The notes beneath the pieces are model-generated. The model searched no databases and was not told the origin of the DNA. It saw nothing but the letters and a program-made list of their open reading frames with translations. Source: Streptomyces sp. PKU-EA00015 (lineage in GTDB: Bacteria > Actinomycetota > Actinomycetes > Streptomycetales > Streptomycetaceae). From it: 64,000 bases of DNA. Position 1 is the stretch's first letter. Every line of letters starts with the position of its first letter. Of this stretch, positions 55,442 to 63,343 are shown piece by piece. A program made the translations under genes and the position numbers. The DNA lies in the NCBI RefSeq assembly GCF_013387495.1, contig NZ_JABZEE010000040.1, forward strand, positions 29,197 to 93,196, read 5' to 3'.

Positions 55442-56176
55442 GTGAGCAGCGAGAACACCGGCACCGAGGCCGCCCGGCCCGCGGACAGTCCCTTCCGGCA
55501 CGAGAACCGCCTGCGCGACGCGGCACCGCAGTTCGTCCTGCCGCTGGTCGTACGGATCGAGAAGGCCGAACCGCCCGCCCGCACCGACGCGCTGGAGACA
55601 GCGGCGCGTGCCGTCCTGGAGATCCTCGGCGACGAGCGGTCCGTGGGCGAGGGCGAGTGGGCCCGGGCGATGCGGGACTGGCAGGACGCGCGTATCCGCA
55701 AGGTGGTGCGCCGGGCGCGGGGCGCGGAGTGGCGCCGGGCGTGCACGCTGCCGGGCATCTCCGTGACCGGCGAGCGGGCGGAGGTACGGGTCTTCCCGCC
55801 CGTCCCGCTCGACGGCTGGCCGAAGGAACTCGCCAAACTGCAGGTGTCCGGCACCGATCTCGACGATCCCGCGCCGCCCGCCGCCCCCGACCTCGACGGT
55901 CCGGTGCTGTGGCTGAGCCCGGACCTGGACATGTCGGCCGGCAAGGCGATGGCCCAGGCGGGCCACGGCGCCCAACTCGCCTGGTGGGAGCTCTCCGAGA
56001 CGGATCGCAAAGCCTGGCGGACGGCCGGCTACCGCCTGTCGGTGCGCGCCGCCGATCCGGCACACTGGCGGGCGCTCACCGACAGCGGACTGCCGGTGGT
56101 ACGCGACGCGGGGTTCACGGAGATCGCTCCGGGCTCGTGCACGGTGATCGCCGATCATCCGGCGTTGCGCGGCTGA
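55442..56176 (+). CDS. Peptidyl-tRNA hydrolase 2-like protein
   Basis: The 244-residue protein has a Pth2-like C-terminal half: LDMSAGKAMAQAGHGAQLAW (about 160-180), LSVRAADPAHWRAL and a terminal ITEIAPGSCTVIADHPAL-like strand. The N-terminal half (about 25-110) is a helical segment not found in classical Pth2, which are about 115 residues. It may hydrolyse peptidyl-tRNA or have a related role. GTG 55442 starts it; the gene is divergent from AIM24. Confidence 0.82.
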   Translation: MSSENTGTEAARPADSPFRHENRLRDAAPQFVLPLVVRIEKAEPPARTDALETAARAVLEILGDERSVGEGEWARAMRDWQDARIRKVVRRARGAEWRRACTLPGISVTGERAEVRVFPPVPLDGWPKELAKLQVSGTDLDDPAPPAAPDLDGPVLWLSPDLDMSAGKAMAQAGHGAQLAWWELSETDRKAWRTAGYRLSVRAADPAHWRALTDSGLPVVRDAGFTEIAPGSCTVIADHPALRG

Positions 56177-56257
56177 ACATCCCGGCCCCCGGATGCGTAT
56201 CCCCCAGTACCGCCAAGTAGGTTGACCGGCTAGGTTCGACCGGCGGACGGCCGGTGG

Positions 56258-56275
56258 ACTGACCGGCCAGTCAGT
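56258..56275 (+). promoter_or_regulatory. Near-palindrome upstream of DUF4142 gene
   Basis: ACTGACCGGCCAGTCAGT is an inverted repeat with one mismatched pair. It lies 52 bp before the DUF4142 start in a stretch rich in GACCGGC repeats (56222-56275), so it may be an operator or promoter element. Confidence 0.4.
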
Positions 56276-56326
56276 AGTGGGGCGGTTTCGGCTGCCGTGT
56301 CACGCATCGGCTCTGGAGGCACATTG

Positions 56327-57100
56327 TTGCGGCGCATCAACGGGACAGCACTCATCATCGCGGCTCTCGTCGTCACGGTCGGCGCGCTGGCGTTTCCCGT
56401 CTGGTCCTACGCCGACCGCTCCGGTACGGGACAGGCGAACCTCAACGCCTCGACCGTCGCGACACAGTGGGGCCCGCTCTCGGCGGCCGACCGCGACCTG
56501 CTGGTGAAGGTCCGGCTGGCGGGCCTGTGGGAGCTGCCCGCGGGCCAGCAGGCCATCGAGCGGGCGCCCAGCCAGGCGATCAAGGAGGCGGGCGACCACC
56601 TCATCGTCGGCCACACCGACCTGGACCGGCGGGCGCGGGACGTGGCGGCGAAGCTGGGCGTCGAACTGCCCAACCAGCCCACGGAGCAGCAGCAGGGCTG
56701 GCTGCGGGAACTGTCCGCGGCGACCGGGCAGGAGTACGAGCGCAAGTTCGCCAACCTGCTGCGCAACGCGCACGGCAAGGTCTTCTCAGCGATCGCGCAG
56801 GTCCGGCACACGACCCGCAACGCGCTGATACGCCAGCTCGCCAGCGACGCCAACCAGACGGTGCTCGACCACATCACCATGCTGGAGGCGACCGGAATGG
56901 TCGACTTCGACGCGATCGCGAACGAGGCGGCGGGCAACGCGACGGCGAGCCCGAGCGGTCCGCCCGCGCCGGACGGGAACCTGCCTCCGGCACCGGCGCC
57001 CGCGCAGCCGACCGGCGACGTGACCGTCACGTCACAGCCGTCGCCCGGGGCGCCGGGCACGGTGAACACGAACCGTCCCGAGGTGCCGCCGGCCGGGTAG
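56327..57100 (+). CDS. Exported DUF4142 protein
   Basis: The 257-residue protein has an N-terminal signal/anchor (INGTALIIAALVVTVGALAF) and a ferritin-like DUF4142 domain: LSAADRDLLVKVRLAGLWEL, AGDHLIVGHTDLDRRARDVA, QEYERKFANLLRNAHGK and a helical end. The tail is Pro/Ala-rich. DUF4142 proteins are often exported and of unknown function. TTG 56327 has GGAGG at 7-base spacing and is preferred over GTG 56297. It lies 130 bp before the DUF692 gene on the same strand. Confidence 0.85.
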   Translation: MRRINGTALIIAALVVTVGALAFPVWSYADRSGTGQANLNASTVATQWGPLSAADRDLLVKVRLAGLWELPAGQQAIERAPSQAIKEAGDHLIVGHTDLDRRARDVAAKLGVELPNQPTEQQQGWLRELSAATGQEYERKFANLLRNAHGKVFSAIAQVRHTTRNALIRQLASDANQTVLDHITMLEATGMVDFDAIANEAAGNATASPSGPPAPDGNLPPAPAPAQPTGDVTVTSQPSPGAPGTVNTNRPEVPPAG

Positions 57101-57230
57101 GCGCCCCCGGCGGAACCTCAGATGAAGCTCTGAACGTCCCCCTCTGCGGATTCATCCGTGCCTGACGGGGCCATGACCTCTGCACATCACATGTCGGGCA
57201 GGGTCTTGTCGGGCAGCGGAGGGGGACATC

Positions 57231-58580
57231 ATGGAACTCGGCATCGGAATCGGCTGGCGGCCGGAGATCGCGGAGACGGTGGAGCGCCTGCCCGGCGTCG
57301 ACTGGGTCGAGGTCGTCGCGGAGAACGTCTGCCCCGGGCACCTGCCGGCCTCGCTGACCCGGCTGCGGGAGCGAGGCACGCGCATCGTCCCGCACGGCGT
57401 CTCGCTCGGCCTCGGGGGCGCCGACCGGCCGTCGGCGCGCCGCCTCGCCGACCTGGCGGAGCGGGCCGAGGCCCTGGACGCGCCGCTGGTGACGGAGCAC
57501 ATCGCGTTCGTACGGGCCGGTGGCCCGCTCACCGCGTCCCCGGTGCTGGAGGCGGGCCATCTGCTGCCGGTGCCGCGCACGTGGGACGCGCTGTCCGTGC
57601 TGTGCGAAAACGTGCGCATCGCGCAGGACTCGCTGCCGGTGCCGCTGGCGCTCGAGAACATCGCGGCGCTGATCGCGTGGCCGGACGAGGAGCTCACGGA
57701 GGGCCAGTTCCTGGCGGAGCTGGTCGAGCGGACGGGCGTCCGGCTCCTGATCGACGTCGCGAACCTGCACACGAACCGTGTGAACCGGGGCGAGGACCCC
57801 TCAGCGGCACTGGACGCGCTTCCGGTGGAGGCGATCGCGTACGTGCATGTGGCGGGCGGCGTCGAACGGGACGGCGTGTGGCACGACACCCACGCGCACC
57901 CGGTGACGCAGCCCGTCCTGGACGTGCTCGCGGACCTCCGCGCGAGGGTGTGCCCGCCGGGGGTGCTGCTGGAACGCGACGACGACTTCCCTCCGCCGAA
58001 CGCCCTGTCGTCCGAGCTGTCCAGGATCCGCGAGACGCTCCGCATGACGCCCGGGCCCGCCGCGCCCGAGCGGACCGAGCCCGAGCGGACCGAGCCCGGG
58101 GACGGCGGCGCCGCCCGGGACGGCGACGCGCGCGAAGGCGTCAGCGTCTCGCCGCACAACGGCGGCGCCGTGCGGGAGCGGGTGGCGATCGCGCAGGCCG
58201 CCTTGATGTCCGCCCTGGTCGCGGGGACGCCCGCGCCCGAGGGGTTCGACCCGCGCCGGCTGCGCGTGCAGAGCAGGGCGCTCCTGGCCAAGCGGGCCGA
58301 CGTCGTCGGCAAGGTCGCGCCCGAACTGCCCGGGATCCTCGGTGACGCCTACCGCACCGCGTTCCTCTCGTACGCCAGGAACCGCCCCATGCACGCCGGT
58401 TACCGGCGCGACGCGCTCGACTTCGTCGGGCACCTCCTCGCCACCGGCCGCCCCGAGGACGCCGCCGTCCGGCGACGGCTCACCCTCTGGTGGCAGGAGC
58501 GCGCCGCGCCCGAGCCCCCGCGGCGGGCCGTACGGTTCGCCCGCGCCGCGCGCGCCGCTCTCGCCGGAATCGGAAGGTGA
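57231..58580 (+). CDS. DUF692 multinuclear iron oxidase (MNIO) with fused C-terminal domain
   Basis: The 449-residue protein has a DUF692 TIM barrel (about 1-270). The metal-binding residues of MNIO enzymes are all in place: H55 in PHGVSLGLG, H90 in VTEHIAF, E142 in LALENIAAL, D175 in LLIDVANLHTN, H206 in AYVHVAGG, D219/H221 in WHDTHAHP and E248 in LLERDDDFP. Known MNIOs (MbnB, TglH, ChrH, BufB) oxidise Cys residues in peptide substrates. After a Glu/Gly linker comes a helical domain (about 310-425) that resembles the separate partner proteins some MNIOs need. It leads a run with two TIGR04222-type genes. Confidence 0.9.
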   Translation: MELGIGIGWRPEIAETVERLPGVDWVEVVAENVCPGHLPASLTRLRERGTRIVPHGVSLGLGGADRPSARRLADLAERAEALDAPLVTEHIAFVRAGGPLTASPVLEAGHLLPVPRTWDALSVLCENVRIAQDSLPVPLALENIAALIAWPDEELTEGQFLAELVERTGVRLLIDVANLHTNRVNRGEDPSAALDALPVEAIAYVHVAGGVERDGVWHDTHAHPVTQPVLDVLADLRARVCPPGVLLERDDDFPPPNALSSELSRIRETLRMTPGPAAPERTEPERTEPGDGGAARDGDAREGVSVSPHNGGAVRERVAIAQAALMSALVAGTPAPEGFDPRRLRVQSRALLAKRADVVGKVAPELPGILGDAYRTAFLSYARNRPMHAGYRRDALDFVGHLLATGRPEDAAVRRRLTLWWQERAAPEPPRRAVRFARAARAALAGIGR

Positions 58581-58585
58581 GCCCC

Positions 58586-59572
58586 ATGCCCCTCCTCGCC
58601 CTCGCCCTCTACCTCGCCGTCGGACTCTCCTCCGCGCTGCTGATCGTCAAGGTCTCCGCCGCCCTCCGCAGCGCCTCGCACGGCGACGCACGCATCCACG
58701 ACCCCTACGAGGCCGCTTTCCTCGCGGGCGGCCCGGCCCGCGTCGCCGACGCGGCGCTCGCCGCGCTGCACACGGACGGCCGGGTCGTCGTCGGTGGTCC
58801 CGGCGTGGTCACGACGGTGCGCCAGGTCGCGCACGACCCGGTGGAGCGCGAGGTGTTCCGGGCACTGGCGACCGCTCCCAGCGGGGCGCTCCACGTCGTG
58901 CGGCAGGACGTCATGCGCAGCCCCGCCGTGCAGGAGATCGGCCACGCCCTCGCCGCCCGCGGGCTCATGACGCCTCCCCGGCAGCACAGCGGCCTCTCCA
59001 CCTGGGGACTGACCCAGGGCATCCTCTGCCTCATCGGTCTGCCCCTCTCGGTCTTCGCGACCGTCGTGCAGTTCATGGACTCGGGCCACAAGCCGGTCGG
59101 TCTGCCGTTCGTCCTGACCGCGCTGCCCGCCCTGATCCCGGGCATGGTGATCGGCTTCAGCCAGGCCAACCGTGCGGGCCGTCGCGTCGCCCCCGAGGGC
59201 CGCCGCGCCCTGCGCTCCTACAGTGCCGCGCACGCCCACGCCGCCCCGGGAGTCGTCGCGTTCGTCGCCCTCCGCGGGGTGGGGGCGCTCCCCGACCCGC
59301 ATCTGCGGGCCCAGTTGACCGGCGCCGCCCGGCTCGGCCGCGGCTCGCGCTCCACGGTGTCGCACGCCCCGTACGCCGGGCACGACTCCGCAGCCTGCTC
59401 AGAGCCCGTATGGTGCGCGAGTTCGGGCTCCGGCTCGGGCTGCGGGGCCGGCAGCGGCGGCTCGGGCGGTTCGGGCTGCGGCGGCTCGTCCGGCTCCAGC
59501 TGCGGAAGTTCCTCAGGTTCCAGCTGCGGAAGTTCGTCCGGTTCCAGCTGCGGATCGTCCAGCAGCTCCTGA
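58586..59572 (+). CDS. TIGR04222-type membrane protein with repeated Cys tail
   Basis: The 328-residue protein has TM1 (about 3-22), a soluble TIGR04222-like domain (about 35-130: DPYEAAFLAGGPARVADAAL), TM2 (141-163) and TM3 (172-192). A long tail from about 266 is rich in Gly, Ser and Cys. Cys lie at 271, 277, 286, 298, 306, 314 and 322; the last four have an exact 8-residue period. Basic residues after TM1 and TM3 place the tail in the cytoplasm, within reach of the MNIO. ATG 58586 follows GGAAGG; its stop-start spacing to the DUF692 gene is 5 bp. Confidence 0.85.
   Translation: MPLLALALYLAVGLSSALLIVKVSAALRSASHGDARIHDPYEAAFLAGGPARVADAALAALHTDGRVVVGGPGVVTTVRQVAHDPVEREVFRALATAPSGALHVVRQDVMRSPAVQEIGHALAARGLMTPPRQHSGLSTWGLTQGILCLIGLPLSVFATVVQFMDSGHKPVGLPFVLTALPALIPGMVIGFSQANRAGRRVAPEGRRALRSYSAAHAHAAPGVVAFVALRGVGALPDPHLRAQLTGAARLGRGSRSTVSHAPYAGHDSAACSEPVWCASSGSGSGCGAGSGGSGGSGCGGSSGSSCGSSSGSSCGSSSGSSCGSSSSS
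59478..59551 (+). repeat. 24-bp tandem repeats encoding the Cys tail
   Basis: Three units of 24 bp, each centred on CCAGCTGCGG (59496, 59520, 59544), encode SSGSSCGS-type octapeptides. The unit keeps frame, so the number of Cys copies can vary between strains. Confidence 0.85.
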
Positions 59573-59644
59573 CAGGCGTCACCGGCGCGTCCATATGGCG
59601 AACAGCCTGTGGCGCGACGCCCACTCCTCGCGTAGAACTCGCCC

Positions 59645-60469
59645 ATGCTCTGGCTCATCCTCGTCCTCCTGGCCTGGGCCGTCGCGGCCGTCAGCTGTCT
59701 GCGGCTGTGCCTGGCCGCGGCCGACGCGCCCCACCACCTGGACGAGGGAGCCGAGGAGGCCCGCGGCGAGGCCGGCGCCGATGTGTGCGGCGCGTACGAG
59801 CTCACGCTCCCCGAGGCCGCGTTCCTGGCCGGCGGCCCGCAGCGGGTCACCGAGCTGACGCTCGTGTCGATGCACCGCGGGCGCCGGCTGCTGCTGGCGC
59901 ACACGGGCTGGGCGACGGTCGTGGATCCCGACGGCGAGAACGACCTGGAGCGTTCGGTCATCGGCGCGATAGGTCCTTCGGGCCAGGCCCGCACGGCGGC
60001 GGTACGGGCGGCCGTGTCCGCCGCCGATGCCGTACGCGTCCTCGCCGACCGGCTCGTCCGCGCCGGGCTCGCCGTCCCCGACAACGCCAGGATTCCCGTG
60101 GTCTCCGCGATCCGCGCCGTCCGCGCGGCGAGCGTCCTGACCGTGGTACTGGCTGCCGGGGCCGTGCTGACGCTCTCTCAGGGGCAACAGCCCGGTCCGG
60201 TCGTGGCGTGGTTCGCGCCGCCGCTCGTCATGACGCTGGGCTGTCTGGCTATAGCGCGTTTCGAGGTGCACGACTACCTCGGCTGGGCCTCGCCCGCCGG
60301 CAACCGGCTGCTCGACTCCCTCACCGACCGGGCCGCCGGACACGCCGCGTCCGGCGCAGGTGAACGTGCTCAGCTCACCATGGTCGCCGTTCACGGGGTC
60401 TGCGCACTCGACGATCCGCAGCTGCGGGCCGCGTTCGCGAACGGCCGGACAGCCGACCGGATCCGCTGA
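59645..60469 (+). CDS. Second TIGR04222-type membrane protein, no Cys tail
   Basis: The 274-residue protein is a paralogue of the preceding one: TM1 at the start, then YELTLPEAAFLAGGPQRVTELTL matching the same domain, two more helices (AASVLTVVLAAGAVLTL and APPLVMTLGCLAIARF) and a C-terminal GVCALDDPQLRAAFANG matching GVGALPDPHLRAQL. It ends there and has no Gly/Ser/Cys tail. It may be a partner or a derived, tail-less copy. It follows 72 bp after the first paralogue. Confidence 0.85.
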   Translation: MLWLILVLLAWAVAAVSCLRLCLAAADAPHHLDEGAEEARGEAGADVCGAYELTLPEAAFLAGGPQRVTELTLVSMHRGRRLLLAHTGWATVVDPDGENDLERSVIGAIGPSGQARTAAVRAAVSAADAVRVLADRLVRAGLAVPDNARIPVVSAIRAVRAASVLTVVLAAGAVLTLSQGQQPGPVVAWFAPPLVMTLGCLAIARFEVHDYLGWASPAGNRLLDSLTDRAAGHAASGAGERAQLTMVAVHGVCALDDPQLRAAFANGRTADRIR

Positions 60470-60588
60470 TTCCGGCCATCGGGGGCCGACACGCGACACA
60501 CATCGGTGCTTTACAACGTCAACCGCCCCACAAAGGATCCTTTCGTCCCGCGGCCGTCGGGCCGCCGCACGTGCACGAAGGGAACGCG

Positions 60589-62208
60589 ATGAGAACAGTT
60601 GCGAAGTTCGGAGCCGTGGCGGGCCTCGGTTCCTTGGTCCTCACGACACTCACCGCCCCTCCGGCCGGCGCCGTCCATCCCACCGGCGGCGCCTCTCCCG
60701 CGTCCGCCGAGGCCCACGGGACCGCGGTGGCCGCCGAGCGCGCCGCGGCCGCCGGCATCGTCTTCGGCGCCTGCCCGAAGGAGGAGGGCCTGGCCGAGCC
60801 GGTCACCTGCGGCACGGTCGAGGTGCCGCTGGACTACGCGGATCCGTCGGGCCGTCAGATCACGTTGACCGTGAGCCGGGTACGGGCGAGCGGCCCGTCG
60901 GCCGAGCGGCAGGGCGCGCTCGTCTACAACCCCGGGGGCCCCGGCGCGTCCAGCATGTCCTTCCCCATGGCGGCCGAGCTGCCCGAGTGGAAGAACATCG
61001 CACGGGCATACGACATCGTGGGTTACGCGCCCCGGGGCGTGGAACGCTCCGCGCCGTTGTCCTGCCAGGACCCGGCGGACTTCGTACGGGCGCCGACCCA
61101 GGCGCCGACGCATCCCTCCCTCGCGTACAAGCAGGAGCGCATCGCGCAGGCGAAGGCATACGCGCGGGGCTGCGCGCGCAAGGCCGGTGCTGCGCTGCGC
61201 CATTACACGTCGCTCAACAACGCGCGCGACCTCGAAGTGCTGCGCGCGGCGCTCGGCGAGAAGAAGCTGACGTTCATGGGCGCGTCGTACGGCACGTACT
61301 TCGGCGCGCTGTACGCCACCCTGTTCCCGCGCCAGGTGCGCCGCATGGTGTTCGACTCGGCGGTCAACCCCGACCCGAGCAGGATCTGGTACCGCAACAA
61401 CCTCGGTCAGTCGCTGGCCTTCGAGAGCCGCTGGGCCGACTTCCGTGCCTGGGTGGCCAAGCACGACGCCACGTACAAGCTGGGAGCCACTGCGCAGGAG
61501 GTCGCCCGCAGTCACGAACGGGTGCGGGCCGCGCTGGCGGCGAAGCCGGCGGGCGGCAAGGTCGGCCCGGGGCAGCTCCACGCGGCGCTGCTGAGCGTGG
61601 CCTATCACGACGACTACTGGCCGCTGCGCGCGAAGGCGCTGTCGGCGTACCTGAAGGGCGACCCGGAGCCGCTGATCGCCCAGGCCGCCCCGCAGCAGGG
61701 CACAGAGAAGGCGGCGGAGAACGCCAACGCCGTCTACACGGCGGTGGAGTGCAACGACGCCCCGTGGCCCGAGGACTGGCAGACGTGGAACCGCGACAAC
61801 ACCCGGCTCGCACGGATCGCGCCGTTCGAGACGTGGGACAACGCGTGGATGAACCTGCCGTGCGCGTTCTGGCAGGCGCCCCGGCAACAACCGGTGGACG
61901 TGGGCACGGCGCGGGGCGCGCTGCCCACGACGCTGATCCTGGCGGCGGAGCGGGACGCGGCGACGCCCTACGAAGGGGCGCTGGAGCTGCAGCGGCGGCT
62001 GCGCGGCTCGGTGCTGATCACGGAGGAGGACGCGGGCACGCACGGCATCGGCGGCGGGAACAACGCGTGCGTCAACGCGTACCTGGAGGACTACCTGCTG
62101 CACGGGAAGACGCCGGTGCGGCGCGCATCGTGCGCGCCGCACCCGGAGCCGGACCCGGTGTCGCTGGACCGGCACGCGGAGCAGCGGAAGCTGCCGCACG
62201 CCGTCTGA
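60589..62208 (+). CDS. Secreted alpha/beta-hydrolase peptidase
   Basis: The 539-residue precursor has a Sec signal (GAVAGLGSLVLTTLTAPPAGA). The mature part matches the Streptomyces tripeptidyl aminopeptidase group: VEVPLDYADPSGRQITLTV, the Ser nucleophile in TFMGASYGTYFGALY, Asp in LAAERDAATPYEGAL and His in EDAGTHGIGGGN. Such enzymes remove N-terminal tripeptides outside the cell. GAAGGGA precedes ATG 60589. The 79-bp repeat array lies after it. Confidence 0.9.
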   Translation: MRTVAKFGAVAGLGSLVLTTLTAPPAGAVHPTGGASPASAEAHGTAVAAERAAAAGIVFGACPKEEGLAEPVTCGTVEVPLDYADPSGRQITLTVSRVRASGPSAERQGALVYNPGGPGASSMSFPMAAELPEWKNIARAYDIVGYAPRGVERSAPLSCQDPADFVRAPTQAPTHPSLAYKQERIAQAKAYARGCARKAGAALRHYTSLNNARDLEVLRAALGEKKLTFMGASYGTYFGALYATLFPRQVRRMVFDSAVNPDPSRIWYRNNLGQSLAFESRWADFRAWVAKHDATYKLGATAQEVARSHERVRAALAAKPAGGKVGPGQLHAALLSVAYHDDYWPLRAKALSAYLKGDPEPLIAQAAPQQGTEKAAENANAVYTAVECNDAPWPEDWQTWNRDNTRLARIAPFETWDNAWMNLPCAFWQAPRQQPVDVGTARGALPTTLILAAERDAATPYEGALELQRRLRGSVLITEEDAGTHGIGGGNNACVNAYLEDYLLHGKTPVRRASCAPHPEPDPVSLDRHAEQRKLPHAV

Positions 62209-62250
62209 TCTTCCGGGTCAGGGGTGCAGCCGGATCCGTGGCTGACCTGG

Positions 62251-62550
62251 GCAGGGGCCGTTGACGGTCCCTGCCGGTGGTCGGTTTCCACGGGCCCGGC
62301 CGAGGTGACCGGGTCGTGGACGACCTCGGGCAGGGGCCGTTGACGGTCCCTGCCGGTGGTCGGTTTCCACGGGCCCGGCCGAGGTGACCGGGTCGTGGAC
62401 GACCTCGGGCAGGGGCCGTTGACGGTCCCTGCCGGTGGTCGGTTTCCACGGGCCCGGCCGAGGTGACCGGGTCGTGGACGACCTCGGGCAGGGGCCGTTG
62501 ACGGTCCCTGCCGGTGGTCGGTTTCCACGGGCCCGGCCGAGGTGACCGGG
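62251..62550. repeat. Four perfect 79-bp tandem repeats
   Basis: Units start at 62251, 62330, 62409 and 62488; the last ends early near 62550. The copies are identical. Each can fold a strong hairpin (GGCAGGGGCCG...TTGA...CGGTCCCTGCC, 11 bp with one G-U) and carries GGGCCCGGCC further on. The period is not a multiple of 3, so all frames through it are spurious. It sits between the convergent peptidase and hemQ genes and may act as a stacked terminator or a strain-variable repeat. Confidence 0.9.
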
Positions 62551-62565
62551 CCCGTGAGCCCGGTC
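62544..62565. terminator. Hairpin at the end of the repeat array
   Basis: GACCGGGC (62544-62551) and GCCCGGTC (62558-62565) pair perfectly over 8 bp with a 6-base loop. It lies between the convergent peptidase (stop 62208) and hemQ (stop 62626). Confidence 0.6.
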
Positions 62566-62625
62566 GCGGACGGCTGGGTTTCCGCGTACAACGCGGGGAA
62601 ACCTCGCCGTCGGGATTCTGCGGGA

Positions 62626-63339
62626 CTACGCGAGCCCCGCCACCAGATCCGCCACGCTCTTGCGGCGGCCCGTGTAGAAGGGGACCTCCTCGCGCACGTG
62701 CATACGGGCCTCGGACGCGCGCAGGTGGCGCATCAGGTCCACGATCCGGTACAGCTCGTCCGCCTCGAAGGCCAGGATCCACTCGTAGTCGCCGAGCGAG
62801 AACGACGCGACCGTGTTGGCGCGCACGTCCGGGTAGCCACGGGCCATCTTGCCGTGGTCGGCGAGCATCCGGCGGCGGTCCTCGTCGGGGAGCAGGTACC
62901 AGTCGTAGGAGCGCACGAAGGGGTACACCGAGACGTAGTTGCGGGGCGTCTCGTCGGCCAGGAAGGCCGGGATGTGCGACTTGTTGAACTCGGCGGGGCG
63001 GTGCAGCGCCATGTTCGACCAGACGGGCTCGAGTGCGCGGCCGAGACGGGTGCGCCGGAAGCGGTTGTACGCGTCCTGGAGCTCGTCCGCGGTCTCCGCG
63101 TGCCACCAGATCATCACGTCGGCGTCGGCACGCAGCCCGGACACGTCGTAGGTCCCGCGCACGGTGACGTCCTTGGCGGCGAGCTGGTCGAACAGCTCCT
63201 GGACCTCGTCGGCGTAGCCGGAGCGGTCCTCGGGCAGCGCATCTCGAAGCCTGAAGACGGACCACAGCGTGTACCGGATGACCTCGTTGAGGTCCTTGGC
63301 CTTCTTGCCTGCGTTCGGGATCTTTTCGGGCGCACTCAT
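62626..63339 (-). CDS. hemQ: Coproheme decarboxylase HemQ
   Basis: The 237-residue protein is a chlorite-dismutase-fold HemQ: VIRYTLWSVFRLRDALPED, RNYVSVYPFVRSYDWYLL, the heme-binding His region MLADHGKMARGYPDV and ASFSLGDYEWILAFEADEL. It decarboxylates coproheme to heme b, the last step of the actinobacterial pathway. It is 4 bp after the hemY stop on the same strand, one operon. Convergent with the peptidase gene; the repeat array lies between. Confidence 0.95.
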   Translation of the reverse strand: MSAPEKIPNAGKKAKDLNEVIRYTLWSVFRLRDALPEDRSGYADEVQELFDQLAAKDVTVRGTYDVSGLRADADVMIWWHAETADELQDAYNRFRRTRLGRALEPVWSNMALHRPAEFNKSHIPAFLADETPRNYVSVYPFVRSYDWYLLPDEDRRRMLADHGKMARGYPDVRANTVASFSLGDYEWILAFEADELYRIVDLMRHLRASEARMHVREEVPFYTGRRKSVADLVAGLA

Positions 63340-63343
63340 ACGG

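Noticed and set aside
62251..62550. CRISPR array
   Set aside because: The units are identical end to end with no variable spacers, and no cas gene is near.
62091..62591. Repetitive 166-codon minus-strand protein through the 79-bp repeats
   Set aside because: The 79-bp period shifts frame in each copy, so every frame looks repetitive; it has no ribosome site.
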